Assembly: GCA_022539475.1 (NCBI GenBank)
Contig: VCMS01000018.1
Location: 310,001-374,000 of the forward strand
Direction of reading: 5' to 3'
Origin: Gracilaria domingensis
Lineage: Eukaryota > Rhodophyta > Florideophyceae > Gracilariales > Gracilariaceae
Length of the DNA: 64,000 bases
Below are positions 44,301 to 54,100 of the stretch, one piece after another; the stretch's first letter is position 1; each line of letters opens with the position of its first letter. The notes beneath the pieces are model-generated. The model saw only the letters and a program-made list of their open reading frames with translations. It ran no database searches and was not told the origin of the DNA. The translations under genes were made by a program, and so were the position numbers.

Positions 44301-45714
44301 TAGCTCTTTGAAACGTCGCAGGGGCGTTCTTCAAACCAAATGGCATCCGTATAAAGCGGTAGAGACCCACGTGGGAGGTGAAAGTAGTTTTGGCCCTATC
44401 GGGCTTGTCTATTTCCACTTGCCAATACCCCGAGTTGGCGTCAAGGGTAGAGAACACTCTTGCGTCTCCCAGTGAATCAATGCATTCATCCATCCGTGGT
44501 ATCGGGTAAGAGTCACGAACTGTGACGGCGTTGAGCTTTCTGTAATCGATGCAGAAGCGCCAGGAGCCATCCTTCTTCAAGGCGATGACGACGGGGCTAG
44601 CCCACTCTGCCGAAGACGGTTCAATTACTCCTTCCCTCAACATCTTTGTGATTTGCTCCTTCTCCCATTCTCGGGCCTTCTGACCGGATCGGTAGGGGGC
44701 TTGGTGCACTGGACGTGCATCAGGATCTAGTTCAATCCGATGTTTTGCGGCCGAGATTGTTCCCAAGTGTCCGTACCACATATCAGCGTACTCGGAAAGC
44801 AGCTGAATGATCTTATTCCGCTGCGGCTCGTACTCTTCACCGATGTGCACTGTCGATGTCCAGTCCGCTTCCGGTGACTCAATCTCGTCTTTTGTACCCC
44901 CCTTCTTAGGGCTGTCTACGTCCTCGTCGACTTGTGTGATAGTGGGGTTGGTGATGGAGAAAAGAGCAGCGGGGGCTGGTTGAGCTTCGCCGACTATGGT
45001 GTTTTTCGATAGAGTTGTGGGTCGTTCGCTCATGTTGGCCACCAATACATGGAATGGCCGGTTCGGAAGAACTCCCATCACTCCATTTGCCAGTAGTTGC
45101 AGGTTCCGGCGAACGGTTTGAATCTTGTTCTGTAAGTAAACCATTCCACTTGTATCGGTTTGAACCAAGACAGCCGTCTCAGACATAGGAGGGAGCATGA
45201 TGGAGCGAGCGACACGAAGCTTCTGTGATGCCGTGTGTCTCGGGATGCGAGCGGGGATGGGCTTCCCATCTCGAGAACCTTTGTGTGCGTCAAGAAGGGC
45301 CACGGGTGGTGAGTTGTAGAACGAAATTTTCCGTTCCCCGGGGTAGATCGCTTTGATGTATCGATCTATAAAGGATGTGCCCAGGATACAGTCCACTGCC
45401 AGGTTGGAAGATACAAGAAACCGGATCCGTACCTTCAAGTTACCGAGTCGAATATCCAGGGGTATTACGCCGAGAATATTCATCGAACGGTTGGACGCAT
45501 CCGATACACGGGGAGCCTTGATCGGTAATAACTGAGACTCCCATCCTGGCGGTAAAGCGCGGGTGTGTACCAGGTTTGGGGATGCTCCTGTGTCCAGAAC
45601 ACTTGTGATCATCCGTGTTAGGCGGGGCTTGTGATAGAGGGCTGTCAGGACTTTGTAGTTCTGACTCCTAAACAAGTAAACCGGTTCGGAAGTGTCAATC
45701 TCACAGTTCAACAC
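41374..45714 (-). CDS. pol polyprotein of Ty3/gypsy chromovirus (1446 aa)
   Basis: One open frame. Residues about 35-130 are an aspartic protease (VLDTGASPNLV). At about 370-540 lies reverse transcriptase (SYPIPRMDECID, MPFGLKNAP, the catalytic YLDD). RNase H follows (ETDACD, SERECLAIVW, RTDHNALRWLLN). Integrase has the HHCC zinc region (LAGHPGAIKMYY, RCEPCRAVR) and a DDE core (MDILGP, TDNGPQF, NGQAERFNK). After a Pro/Ser/Thr-rich linker a chromodomain (EWVVEKVTGHG, VRVKWYGFKKSTWEP) closes it; in the family this targets integration to marked chromatin. pol lies 90 bp beyond the gag stop in another frame, so expression probably uses a recoding or re-initiation step as in other Ty3 elements. 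It looks whole. Confidence 0.92.
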   Translation of the reverse strand: MLNCEIDTSEPVYLFRSQNYKVLTALYHKPRLTRMITSVLDTGASPNLVHTRALPPGWESQLLPIKAPRVSDASNRSMNILGVIPLDIRLGNLKVRIRFLVSSNLAVDCILGTSFIDRYIKAIYPGERKISFYNSPPVALLDAHKGSRDGKPIPARIPRHTASQKLRVARSIMLPPMSETAVLVQTDTSGMVYLQNKIQTVRRNLQLLANGVMGVLPNRPFHVLVANMSERPTTLSKNTIVGEAQPAPAALFSITNPTITQVDEDVDSPKKGGTKDEIESPEADWTSTVHIGEEYEPQRNKIIQLLSEYADMWYGHLGTISAAKHRIELDPDARPVHQAPYRSGQKAREWEKEQITKMLREGVIEPSSAEWASPVVIALKKDGSWRFCIDYRKLNAVTVRDSYPIPRMDECIDSLGDARVFSTLDANSGYWQVEIDKPDRAKTTFTSHVGLYRFIRMPFGLKNAPATFQRAIDVILNKVRWQFAIVYLDDVIIYSSSVTDHYRHLAKVLDLLREAGITLKSKKCFFFQSAVDYLGHVIRPGKLQVASKTCDAVTKAKPPRTQTELRAFLGPSNVYRRFVPNFARISHPLNRKLEKDQPVDLEPFSEEDMEAFEELKKRLTSPPILSLPKPGKPYILETDACDCQVGCTLLQQQEDEKDYRPIGYWSRSLTAPERNYSTSERECLAIVWSMLLLRPYLEGQRFVVRTDHNALRWLLNITDATGRLARWRLRLAEFDFEVHYRPGIKHLPADAVSRMPTDGNDETPLEDEIPCLFIEEIETDTDYVVADVLVNGEVIKDALINWPTITDDGEPLHVFTTVPEQPDVTPITVEEFIAAQARDPFCKAKAESVGDPKSQFDYNRSGILCRISPIDGAVQRVVPESLRERVLELAHFQRLAGHPGAIKMYYTLRRDFYWPLMSQHVFETFSRCEPCRAVRGTHFRNQKYLKLFPATGPFEFVAMDILGPLPKTGRGKRYILVITDRFTKLTRAIPLSDTKAADIAIAFLENWVYPYGIPTYLLTDNGPQFVAKYFESLSADLGITHALTTAYHPQTNGQAERFNKVLVNRLRNYVAKHQKDWDKLVQPLVYGYNLQVHRSTGFTPFDLSLTRHPPGIVLDEPTSALPQTASLHPTTAETRRVTRARISELIKLAYTKLGKAQERYKASFDSRIRYTPTFKEGDMVYLDAPPRKKNSTEYEDIVKKLLPASEGPYKVVRVTDTTVTLDIDGLHDIVSIDRVTAAPAPVSEESATPAPVTDSSSESATPPISEERENMADKTNNGRAATEPNARPEAPHSEATPAQPLEEPAPVEDSTSDTPLAAHATPPTSQPTTASTHPETEKEWVVEKVTGHGTAEDGEELVRVKWYGFKKSTWEPSRNIPHNFVERYFRRTAREDASQPKKGGTKRQTRKQRILKRQSASNILEAFLRIPALESDNSWRGLLLCSPSHS
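41516..41528 (-). repeat. Internal polypurine box at the end of pol, copy 2
   Basis: The counterpart of 31386; the minus strand reads CCTAAGAAGGGGGG within the codons for PKKGG. Confidence 0.6.
44897..44909 (-). repeat. Internal polypurine box in the protease/RT linker, copy 2
   Basis: The counterpart of 34765; the minus strand reads CCTAAGAAGGGGGG within the codons for SPKKGG. Confidence 0.6.
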
Positions 45715-45803
45715 TTCATGATGGAGTCCTTCTTCCGCAACGGCTTTCCGTTCAACGGCTGGACCTCCATTGAGGCTGTCATCCTTGACAGGGCGCGGCG
45801 CCT

Positions 45804-48170
45804 CTACGCGTCCTGCTGAGCGTTTTCCTTCTCTTCAGGATGATGTGGTTCTTCCTCCTCCAGGATAAAGGCCGAACGGCGGGGACTTCTATTGGCTGGT
45901 TGAGAACTTCCGGGGATCGGAGCGCTATTGTCAGCGCGACTTCCCTGGCTACCGACATTACCGGGTCGACGTCCCTGGCCTCCAGTAAATGGCATCCGAC
46001 GGCGGAAATAACCTTCATCAACCCGATGGGTGTAATTTTGCTCACGTTGCTGGAGCAACTTGTTCCGGACTTCGGCAGGCATCCACTCGCAGCAAGGGCG
46101 GGTAGATGACAAGCATAAACGACATGCTGGGTTCCGGTTCGGGTCAAAGGATTGTCGAGGGGTTTGGTATGCCGAGTACGGTGTTGAAGGCATCGTGCTC
46201 TGACCCATCTGGGAAGGTGAAGCGGTACTTGTCGCTGGTATCGACGGGAAGGAGACGCTCGGCGAGGGCAACACTGCTAGGGCCTCTCCAGCCTGTTCTT
46301 CTACTACTCCGGACTCCGTACTAGTATCCGTTTCGGTAAGGAGAGCTCGCGTACGCGACTTGCGTGCGTCGCGGGCTTTCTCGATCGTGGAATGAACCTT
46401 CTTTCCGCCACGGTGAGTATCTCCTAGACCTTCTGCAAATAGTACCAACTGCCTGAATCCGATCTTCGGGTGTGTTGCAGAATGATTGCGGACCGAAGCG
46501 CGGATCGCTGGTAGTAAACCTTCCACGAATAAAGCCTTCAAACGCGAATCAGTGAATATGTTACCGCAGCGGAGATTCTTCTTCCACAAGCGGTCCGAGA
46601 ATTCACTTTCCGTAATTCCAGAACTCTGCCGATAAGTTGTTATATCGTGATACGCTTCCGCGATGACTTCGTCAGTAGCGTACGTCTCCAGGAGATGGTT
46701 CACGACCTCCGGATAGGATCGTAGAAGCTCATCGTCCTCATCCGAATCCACGGCTCCTGACTCGCCCGAGATACGGTTCTTGACGAGCTCTAAAGCCGAG
46801 CTGGATGTGAAAAACTGAAAGAGCCAGACTGCAGCTCCTTCATGAATGCCGTTCTGGTTGCATGCGGTTTTAAACGCACTGAGAAACTTGAGGACCGTGA
46901 TCGGATCGTTCCCACTGAACTTCTCGGGAATCTGCAATGCTATCCGTTTAGCGGACTTCGCGACTGTCCGGGCCACTTTAGCATTGTACTTTCCGGAACG
47001 GTTCATCAAGCGGTAGGTCTTGAAGCTCAGGACCTTGGCGAACTCCCGATTGTTCGGCTTGATTCGCCGGATACGGGAGACATCAGATTCGTCTTCCGTA
47101 TCACTGGATTGACTCGAATCAGAGTCAGAATGCTCCGAGTCGGTATCGGAGTCGGAGTTTCCATAACGAGTATGACGCGACCCTCGACGCTTCCTATTAC
47201 GGTTCTTCCTTTTGTTACGCTTCTTTTTGTCCGGGTTCGGGATGACGTTCGGCGTGCCCCGCGCAGTCTCCCTACTGCGGAGGAGGCCATCCGAATCCGG
47301 TACCAGAACTGGATCGACGTTCGACGTGCCCCGCACAAGTTCTTGATTGTGGAGGAGGCCATCCGAGTTCGGGTTCACCCGAGCCGGTAAGGGGTTCGAC
47401 GTGCCTCGAATGATATCTGCTTCATTGAGGAGCCCTTCCAACCTCGGGTTTCGAGCGACGTTCGACGTGCCCACCGCGATCTGCCCATCACGGGGGAGGC
47501 CGCCCGCATTGTATACTTCATCCCTTGAGGGTTCAGCGCGAGTTGCCCTGTCGGGGTGACCAAGTTGCTGCACCACATCCCTTGCGGGTGGAGGTTGAGG
47601 GCATGATCCAGCAGGCAGTAGGCGATGCCTGCGGAGTTGGTTCGCGACTTCACTTTCCACAGTTTCAACCACCACATCGGTTACAACCGAAGCATTCCGA
47701 AGACGGGTGGACACAGTCTCCACGATCACAGGGAGCTGCGTTTCTATACCGGACCGGACCCGTTGTTCAAGGACACTGTCTACCTGAACAGGCACACGAT
47801 TAGAGAGTTCCTCCGTTAACCACCTCTCTAACTGGGGTAGGAGGGAGGCAAAATCCGAGACGGTCGCTGCGTCTAACATGGCGGAGATTGCCGATTCGGG
47901 GCCACGGGTCTGCACACGAGGTGCTGGTCCAGGGTCTCCTCTTCCAACTTCCGTATTCTGGGGTGCTTCTCCGGTGCGGCGGAGCAAACGCTCCGGGTTA
48001 TCCACTTGTGGTACGAGTCCTTGCGGCTCACTGCGGCTACTTTTCGACCGCGGGGGCGGCAGAGAGAGCGCAGGTGGGTTCGATTCGGCCCTGCCGGTAG
48101 TCACACGAGCCGAAACAGACTTTGGACGAGCAAGCTCGTCGAGCCGAGAGGACTTCGACTTTGAAGACAT
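45804..48170 (-). CDS. gag of Ty3/gypsy chromovirus (788 aa)
   Basis: The structural capsid/nucleocapsid precursor, starting at ATG 48170, about 98 bp inside the 5' LTR. Residues 1-100 are Ser/Arg-rich. Residues about 230-320 hold a threefold repeat of roughly 25 residues built on R-G-T-S-N-V and P-N-S-D-G-L-L. Next come a Lys/Arg-rich patch (KKKRNKRKNRNRKRRG) and a Ser/Asp-rich acidic stretch. The capsid-like domain begins near 410 (IPEKFSGNDPITVLKFLSAF ... YATDEVIAEAY ... LRCGNIF). Near 690 a Cys cluster (CRLCLSSTRPCCEW) takes the place of a nucleocapsid knuckle but does not have the usual CCHC spacing. The capsid core resembles the gag at 62336 (KFSGTDPILVLDFLARF). It looks whole. Confidence 0.85.
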   Translation of the reverse strand: MSSKSKSSRLDELARPKSVSARVTTGRAESNPPALSLPPPRSKSSRSEPQGLVPQVDNPERLLRRTGEAPQNTEVGRGDPGPAPRVQTRGPESAISAMLDAATVSDFASLLPQLERWLTEELSNRVPVQVDSVLEQRVRSGIETQLPVIVETVSTRLRNASVVTDVVVETVESEVANQLRRHRLLPAGSCPQPPPARDVVQQLGHPDRATRAEPSRDEVYNAGGLPRDGQIAVGTSNVARNPRLEGLLNEADIIRGTSNPLPARVNPNSDGLLHNQELVRGTSNVDPVLVPDSDGLLRSRETARGTPNVIPNPDKKKRNKRKNRNRKRRGSRHTRYGNSDSDTDSEHSDSDSSQSSDTEDESDVSRIRRIKPNNREFAKVLSFKTYRLMNRSGKYNAKVARTVAKSAKRIALQIPEKFSGNDPITVLKFLSAFKTACNQNGIHEGAAVWLFQFFTSSSALELVKNRISGESGAVDSDEDDELLRSYPEVVNHLLETYATDEVIAEAYHDITTYRQSSGITESEFSDRLWKKNLRCGNIFTDSRLKALFVEGLLPAIRASVRNHSATHPKIGFRQLVLFAEGLGDTHRGGKKVHSTIEKARDARKSRTRALLTETDTSTESGVVEEQAGEALAVLPSPSVSFPSIPATSTASPSQMGQSTMPSTPYSAYQTPRQSFDPNRNPACRLCLSSTRPCCEWMPAEVRNKLLQQREQNYTHRVDEGYFRRRMPFTGGQGRRPGNVGSQGSRADNSAPIPGSSQPANRSPRRSAFILEEEEPHHPEEKENAQQDA

Positions 48171-48246
48171 GAGGGGTTGTGCAGCTTTTTAGGCTACTCC
48201 TTACTTCCGATACGGCAAAAACGAATCTATTCTTCCACGAGAAACC

Positions 48247-48265
48247 GTTCTAGGTCGGGAGACCA
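48247..48265 (-). promoter_or_regulatory. Primer-binding site of copy 2
   Basis: In element orientation the 5' LTR ends CTCACA, then AC, then TGGTCTCCCGACCTAGAAC. TGG complements the CCA end of a tRNA. An identical 19-mer occurs at 62095-62113 behind the LTR of another element. The tRNA was not identified. Confidence 0.65.
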
Positions 48266-48267
48266 GT

Positions 48268-48814
48268 TGTGAGTGGTGCGCGCGAGCGACTACTCAAGAG
48301 AATGTCCGGGAACGGTGGTGTGGATGCGCGGCACACGGGGTGTAAGGCCGTGTGAGCTGCCGAGTCGGAAAAGACGGTCGTTGAAGGTGCGGAGTAGTCC
48401 ACGGCACTCTGTGGTGAAACCGAGTACGGAGACACGCGCAGTCCAGAAAGGTACCACGCGCCTAGCCAGAGAGCCGGTGCAACGGTAGTGATATCGCCGC
48501 AGAACAGCCTGTGCAGGTCTTAGACAAGCTGGGTTCCTACTACGACTTAGGATCCGTGCCACGAGAAACAAGACGAAGAACCTAGTAGGAAGCACCTTGG
48601 TTTACTGTCATGGTGGCTACAGCCGAGCTGGCGAAAATAAATACCTCGTCCGGCGTCGCCACACACGTGTACGACTTACCGATCACGGGGCACTAGCTGC
48701 CACCGGCATACACGTGGACTACTACTACTACTATATCTACTACAACAATGTCATCCGACGAGCGGGTTTCCTTACAGTGCCACCACTGCAACCGTCACGG
48801 CACAGTATCTTACA
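48268..48814 (-). repeat. 5' LTR of copy 2 (547 bp)
   Basis: Plus-strand ends TGTGAG and CTTACA. Nearly identical to the LTR at 27989-28536. Followed by CATAG, the candidate target duplication. Confidence 0.88.
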
Positions 48815-49076
48815 CATAGTGGTGTAGGAAGAGTTGCGCTTCGCCTCGAGGGACGGTGTTACGCGCCGATAGCTTCTTGCAAGGCGAGCGCAGATAACGC
48901 GCGCCACGTTTGTGGCGGCGTTGCGGGGGCGCACAGTGGCGCTGCCCGTTGCGGCGCCTCGCACCAAATAAAATGCACGACCGTTCCGGCGAGTGCTCGA
49001 ATCGCCGGTGGTAAAGGTGTGCACGTTATCGACCCGCTCCACTGGCCCTGCGCCGCCGCTTCCATCGACTAATACT

Positions 49077-49595
49077 ATGCATAACTTGCTCACTCTTCGT
49101 GGAGCGCAAGTGCGCGACGCCCTGGTCTGGTCCTTGTATCTCACCAACACCATCAACCGCTATGGACAGGACGCCGTAGTGAAATTCCATTCGCACCATT
49201 GGCCGTTTTGGAAACCTGCGGAGCATTCGGATGCCATCAGGGATTATCTGAAGAAGCAGCAAGCTGTCTACCAATATACTCATGACCAATCGGTTCGTAT
49301 GATGAACAAAGGGTTGATTGGCACTGAGATTGCCAGCAATATCAAAATGTTCCTTCCGCTTGAAACAGAGTGGGGCACTCGTGGTTATTACGGAACGTTA
49401 AGTCACAATATTCACGCTGTGTATCAGAGTTACATTGGTTGGTACAGCGGCAATCCGTCTGACTTAAACAAGCTCCTTGAGACAAATGTAGCCAAGAAGT
49501 ATGTGGAGTATATCGGTAGTGAGGAAGAAGTGATCAGTGAAGCGTACGTGGACTTCCAAATAGGGGATTATCGATGGGTTGCGGAAGTAATGTAA
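49077..49595 (+). pseudogene. Linear primary-alkylsulfatase fragment
   Basis: Alkylsulfatases of the SdsA1/BDS1 group (metallo-beta-lactamase fold plus dimerisation and SCP2-like domains) hydrolyse alkyl sulfate esters. The frame from ATG 49077 reads NLLTLRGAQVRDALVWSLYL, FHSHHWPFW, QAVYQYTHDQSVRMMNKGL, EWGTRGYYGTLSHNIHAVYQ, GWYSGNPSDLNKL and GDYRWVAEVM, all typical of the middle of these enzymes. It covers about 170 of some 650 residues. The N-terminal H-x-H-x-D-H zinc motif and the C-terminal SCP2-like domain are absent. The last codons before the stop (GAA-GTAATG) could instead be a splice donor. Upstream, only 260 bp separate it from a recent LTR insertion. It is a gene fragment, possibly a spliced gene whose other exons lie outside. 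Confidence 0.7.
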
Positions 49596-50210
49596 AACCT
49601 CATTCTCAAGATAGCAGCCTACTGCTTACAGTGCAGTATGTCTGCTCCACGCTCTCGCCTTGACGGACGGCTCTCTGTCGGGCTGTTCGGACAAGGTCTG
49701 GGCTTCTCACATAAGCACACTTCTCCCGGCCTGCTTGTCGGCTGGATGAGAGCTGTTCTGTCAATTCCCCTGGCAGTTGTGCCTGTGGTTGAGGGTTGCC
49801 GTGAAGCGAACTCTCCAATTTGTAAAGATGCAAGGTGTGGTAGTATTATAATGTAGTGATAATCGGTAAGAGTCTCGTTTATTATTCTTTGCTAGAGGGA
49901 GCTCACAAAGTACTGTTGAACAAATTATATTGCCATCTACTTCAGTGAGGTAGACTCAAATGCAATTCAATTATCTCTCGTTCTCTGTAAACAGATAATT
50001 CAGAGAGGAAAAGGTTGATCGGAAGCAGTAGTACTATTTCTGACATCCCTGTCAATACATTTCTGGCGTCCCAAAGCACACAGGCGTCTTATGCCAAGTT
50101 CTTCAAGTCCATGTTATCCGCTTACAATCTCTCTCACTTGCGAATTACCCCTCATTCGGCGAGAATCGGAGCAGCTACAGAAGACTAATTCAAAGAAGTA
50201 CCAATTGAGA
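49596..50210. other. No gene seen between the alkylsulfatase fragment and the next LTR
   Basis: Short frames only, none with a recognisable motif. No continuation of the alkylsulfatase C-terminus could be found in this stretch. Confidence 0.35.
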
Positions 50211-50550
50211 GAATTAGTAGAAACTGTGCGTAGAAATCGAGAGCGGAGTCTTCTAGAAGCTTCTAGAAGTTCCTGCACTGTGTCCAATTGTAGACGTTCC
50301 AGCAAGGCACTGAAACTATGAAGTCAGTCATGACGTCAACTGACGACGCAGACATCACACGTGACATGTCTTGGTAACATTATGACAACTAATGTCAAAC
50401 AATGACTCTGAAGATCATTAGGGTATCAAATCGGATCGCTAGATCACGAGGAATTCAAAAAACGCATCAAAAAATTGAATAACTAAATAGAAGCATAGCA
50501 ATATAACAAATTCAAATAAAAACATGACCAGAATTAACGAGATCCTAACA
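50211..50550 (-). repeat. 3' LTR of the Tf1-like element (340 bp)
   Basis: In element orientation it starts TGTTAGGATCTCG and ends around CTACTAATTC. It matches 57028-57366. The purine-rich CTAATGGGGGAAGTGA directly upstream (50551-50566) is the polypurine tract. Confidence 0.75.
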
Positions 50551-50566
50551 TCACTTCCCCCATTAG
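50551..50566 (-). promoter_or_regulatory. Polypurine tract of the Tf1-like element
   Basis: The minus strand reads CTAATGGGGGAAGTGA immediately before the LTR start TGTTAGG. Confidence 0.6.
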
Positions 50567-50585
50567 GGAGAATCGTCTCGACTCG

Positions 50586-50876
50586 TTAGTTGTTGGGCGT
50601 ACCATTCGGAATAAGATGATTCTGAAACTGTCCTGGAGGGTTAGGGAAGAGAACTATATCGGAACACGGTTCAAACGTTATGAAAAGATCAGTATTATCT
50701 CCAAATTTCTCGATGTGTAGAATAGCACTTTCAATTGTATCCAAGAATGTATCTCCGGGATCCGGCGAGAGGTAGCCAAACTGAGATACCAGGTAAGAGA
50801 ATAGGAATAGAACGAACTCTTCATAAATATCTTCAAGTGTGCCATCTTCATGAGCTTTGATTAGTTTTCTTAGCAT
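50586..50876 (-). CDS. Small ORF between pol and the 3' LTR (96 aa), unknown
   Basis: An intact, acidic frame starting MLRKLIKAHEDGTLEDIYEE and containing FVLFLFSYLVSQFGYL, a hydrophobic stretch of about 14 residues. I do not recognise it. Its place after pol and before the polypurine tract is where env-like or other accessory ORFs lie in some elements, but nothing here identifies it as such. Chance openness of an AT-rich stretch is the alternative. Confidence 0.3.
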   Translation of the reverse strand: MLRKLIKAHEDGTLEDIYEEFVLFLFSYLVSQFGYLSPDPGDTFLDTIESAILHIEKFGDNTDLFITFEPCSDIVLFPNPPGQFQNHLIPNGTPNN

Positions 50877-51132
50877 GATGGCATTCTGTGGGGTCAGAAA
50901 TGGTCCTGGAACTTGCAGAAAGGCAAAAACAATATGACATGAAGCCCATGCAAGACGAATATTTCGAAAAGTTCGTCGGTAATATCATCAAATCAGGTTT
51001 GCATCCTCCGTCCGCCGAGAACTATACGGCGATATAACTGACTTGCATTGTCGAATTGCAGATTGTTCGCGATGTTCGGCTGTCCTTTGTTCGTCATTGT
51101 TCGTGATGGTTGGTTACTAAGCCCGGATATAT

Positions 51133-54100
51133 TCAGAGGTTGTGGCTTCTTTTATACTGCTCTAGGAGGTCATGACAGTTCTTGAGTTCAGATGCAGGGA
51201 GCCACATATTTTCGTGATCGCGATAGCCAAGACATTTGACAAGGTAATCTGACTTGCGTTTCCGTTTTCGATGATTAAGAATTGCTTGTACTTCATATTC
51301 TTCTGTTCCGTCAGATAGTTCGATAGCTGCGGGTTTTGGCCGGGATTTTCCCATGATAGTGTCCTCGTGGTATCTTCTGAGTAATTGACAGCGAAACACA
51401 TCATGCATTTTTCTTTGCTTCATGACAGGTCCTATATCAAGTCGAAAGGTAACTGGGCTCACTTGTCAAGTGATTATGAATGTACCACAGTACTTGATTC
51501 CCAACTTTTTTTGTGGGCCTGTTTCGTCCATCTTGAGGTTTTTAGTTGAAAGCATGACTTGGTCACCAACTTTAGATCGCAAGGAGTTCTTTTCTGATTG
51601 TAATACGTGTCAAAGTACTTCTTTATCTTGATGATTTGGTTTTGTGCAAGCTTAACAGACTCCAAGATACTTCTCACAAAATCATAAGCAGCTTGATTCT
51701 GGGAGGTAATTATATCCATTGGTAAAACACGAGGTTCTTCCCCATATTTGAGAAAGAAGGGAGTAAATGACGTGGTAGAATTGACCGAAGAGTTGTAAGC
51801 AACTTGAAATTGAATAAGATGCTTGTCCCAATTATTCTGTCTGTAATTGACAAAACATCGGATCATTTCTTCGATCTTCTTATTCATTACTTCGGTTCGT
51901 CCATCAGTCTGTGGGTGGTATGCTGATGATGGCTTCAACTTTGTGCCAAGATATCGGAATACTTTCTTACTGAACTTACTCATAAATATCGAATCTCTAT
52001 TGGATACTATGGCATCGGAAAGTCCATGAGGACGATAAATATTCTCGAGATATATCTGAGCTGTTCCGACAGCCGTAACATTCTTGGTTGTGAATATGAT
52101 ACGTATAAGTTTCGAAAGGCGATCAACTACGACGTAAATGGCCTTTGTTTAGACTTGGTGCGTGGAGGTGGGGTAATGAAATCCATTGTGATCTAAGACC
52201 GCTTCTTCAATGGAGGTTCTAAGGGCTGGAGGTATCCATGTGGCTTCTTGGTAATTGTCTTCGTCTCTTGACACCTCTGGCATGTTTTCGTGTAGGTGTA
52301 TACGTCTTATTTGAGGGTCTTCCAAACGTATGGGTTCCAAATTCTTCTTAATTTCTTTTTAAATTCCATATGTCCTGGCGAAGGGAGATCATTACTTTCG
52401 AATAAAATCTTAGTTCTGATTTCTCCACTGGGTACACACAGCTTATTCTTGAAGTAGAGAAGATTTCCTTTTCGTTCAAAGGAGAGTTCAGGGTTGTTGT
52501 AAGCAGCAGAAAATTCGTTGTGATTCTTGTATCCTTCAGTGAATTCGCACATATCCTTCTTAGATATTTCACCAATAAGAGATAGAGAGTTCAACGGGCT
52601 GGTTCTGGAGATTGCTTCATCTAGTAGAGAGAGGTTGCTAGCCAGCGGATCTTCAACATGCTTAGGATATCCTGAGAGAGCATCTGCAACTATGTTGGAT
52701 TTTCCTTTGATTGGCTCAAAAGTGAAATCAAACTCAACGATCCTTTCGAGCCATCTTACTTGACGTTCAGAAAGATCTGGATGTTTTTGCACATACTTCA
52801 GCGGAAAATGATCTATACGCACTTCGAAGCGTTGACCATGTAAGTAGGCTCTCCAAATTCTTAACTTGTCTACAACTGCAAGAAGTTCTCGCTCGTGGGC
52901 GGCGTGGCGTTGCTCGGCTGGGTTCAAGGTTCTTGAATTAAATGAAACAGGTCGGGCAATACCGTTCTCTACTTGTTCTAATACTACTCCTGGGGCATAC
53001 TGAGATGCGTCCGTGGTTACGATGATAGGCAGTTTGGGGTCAAAATGACGGGGCACAGGTGTACTCGAAACTGCTTCTTTCAGATTTGTGAAGGCGTTTT
53101 CTTGGTCCCCTCCACACTTGAATGGGTTCTTTCCACACAGGGCGGTTAGTGGTTTTGATATTTCGGAGCAGTTCTTAATAAATCGTCGGTAGTAATTAAC
53201 AAGTCCAAGAAAAGCTTGAACGCGGGTCTTTTTCTTCGGTGTTTCCCAATTTGTGATGGCTTTCACTTTTTGTTTCTCTACTGATATGCCATCTGGTGTA
53301 ACAACATGTCCGAGGTATTCAACTTCCTTCTTCAGAAATTCGCACTTTGAAAGCTTCCCATACAGCTTATGTGCGCGAAGTTGGTCGAACACTTTTCTAA
53401 TGTGTTCCAAGTGCTCCTCTACATTTTTGCTGCAAATCAGAATGTCCTCAAGGTACACTAGAACGAACTTATCCAAGTGATCTTTCAGTACACTTTTCAT
53501 TAAGCTCATAAAACTTGCGGGTGCGTTTGTGAGACCAAAAGGAAAGACGAGAAACTCAAAGTGACCATACCGGGTTCTGAATGCAGTCAATGGAATGGAG
53601 GTATCCGAGAGTCTAATTTGGTGATAACCCCAGCTTAAATCGACTTTTGAAAATACTTTTGCGCCACGGAGTTGGTCAAGAATATCATCAATCCATGGAA
53701 TAGGGTAACTGTTTTTGATGGTCAACTTATTAACGGCTCGGTAATCAATGCAAAGCCGTAGGATTCCATCCTTCTTGGCTGCGAATAGAACAGGCGCACC
53801 GCAAGGGCTTGACCTAGGTCGAATAAAACCTTGTCCTAAAAGTTCATTGAGTTGCTTCTTTAGCCCTTTCAACTCTTTATCTGACATTCTATATACGCCT
53901 TTCTTCTGTGGTGTTGCTTCAGGGGATAACTCGATATGAAAATCTTGTTCCCGGTGAGGGGGTAATCCTTTTGGTAATTTCTCTGGAAATAGGTTCTTGT
54001 ATTCTTCAAGTAGTTCTTTGAGTTTATTATCATTCGCTGGTTCATAGGTTTCTTCTTTTGAAGGCCGGAGTGCTACAGCAAATACAGGTTGCTTCCTTCG

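Larger units (their letters stand above)
38124..48814 (-). mobile_element. Ty3/gypsy chromovirus, copy 2 (two LTRs, young)
   Basis: In element orientation: 5' LTR (48268-48814), primer-binding site, gag (48170-45804), pol (45714-41374), antisense ORF region, polypurine tract and 3' LTR (38126-38684). gag and pol look whole; the antisense ORF region is broken, with several breaks. The LTR pair shares variants absent from copy 1, as expected for one insertion. Most other differences are single-base length changes in the low-quality stretch near the gap. CATAG at 38119-38123 and 48815-48819 is a candidate 5-bp target duplication, with a two-base offset on the left. The insertion is recent. Confidence 0.85.

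Noticed and set aside
27989-48814. Tandem pair sharing a central LTR (LTR-int-LTR-int-LTR)
   Set aside because: About 290 bp of unique sequence plus the N gap lie between gag of copy 1 and the LTR at 38126, so these are two insertions.
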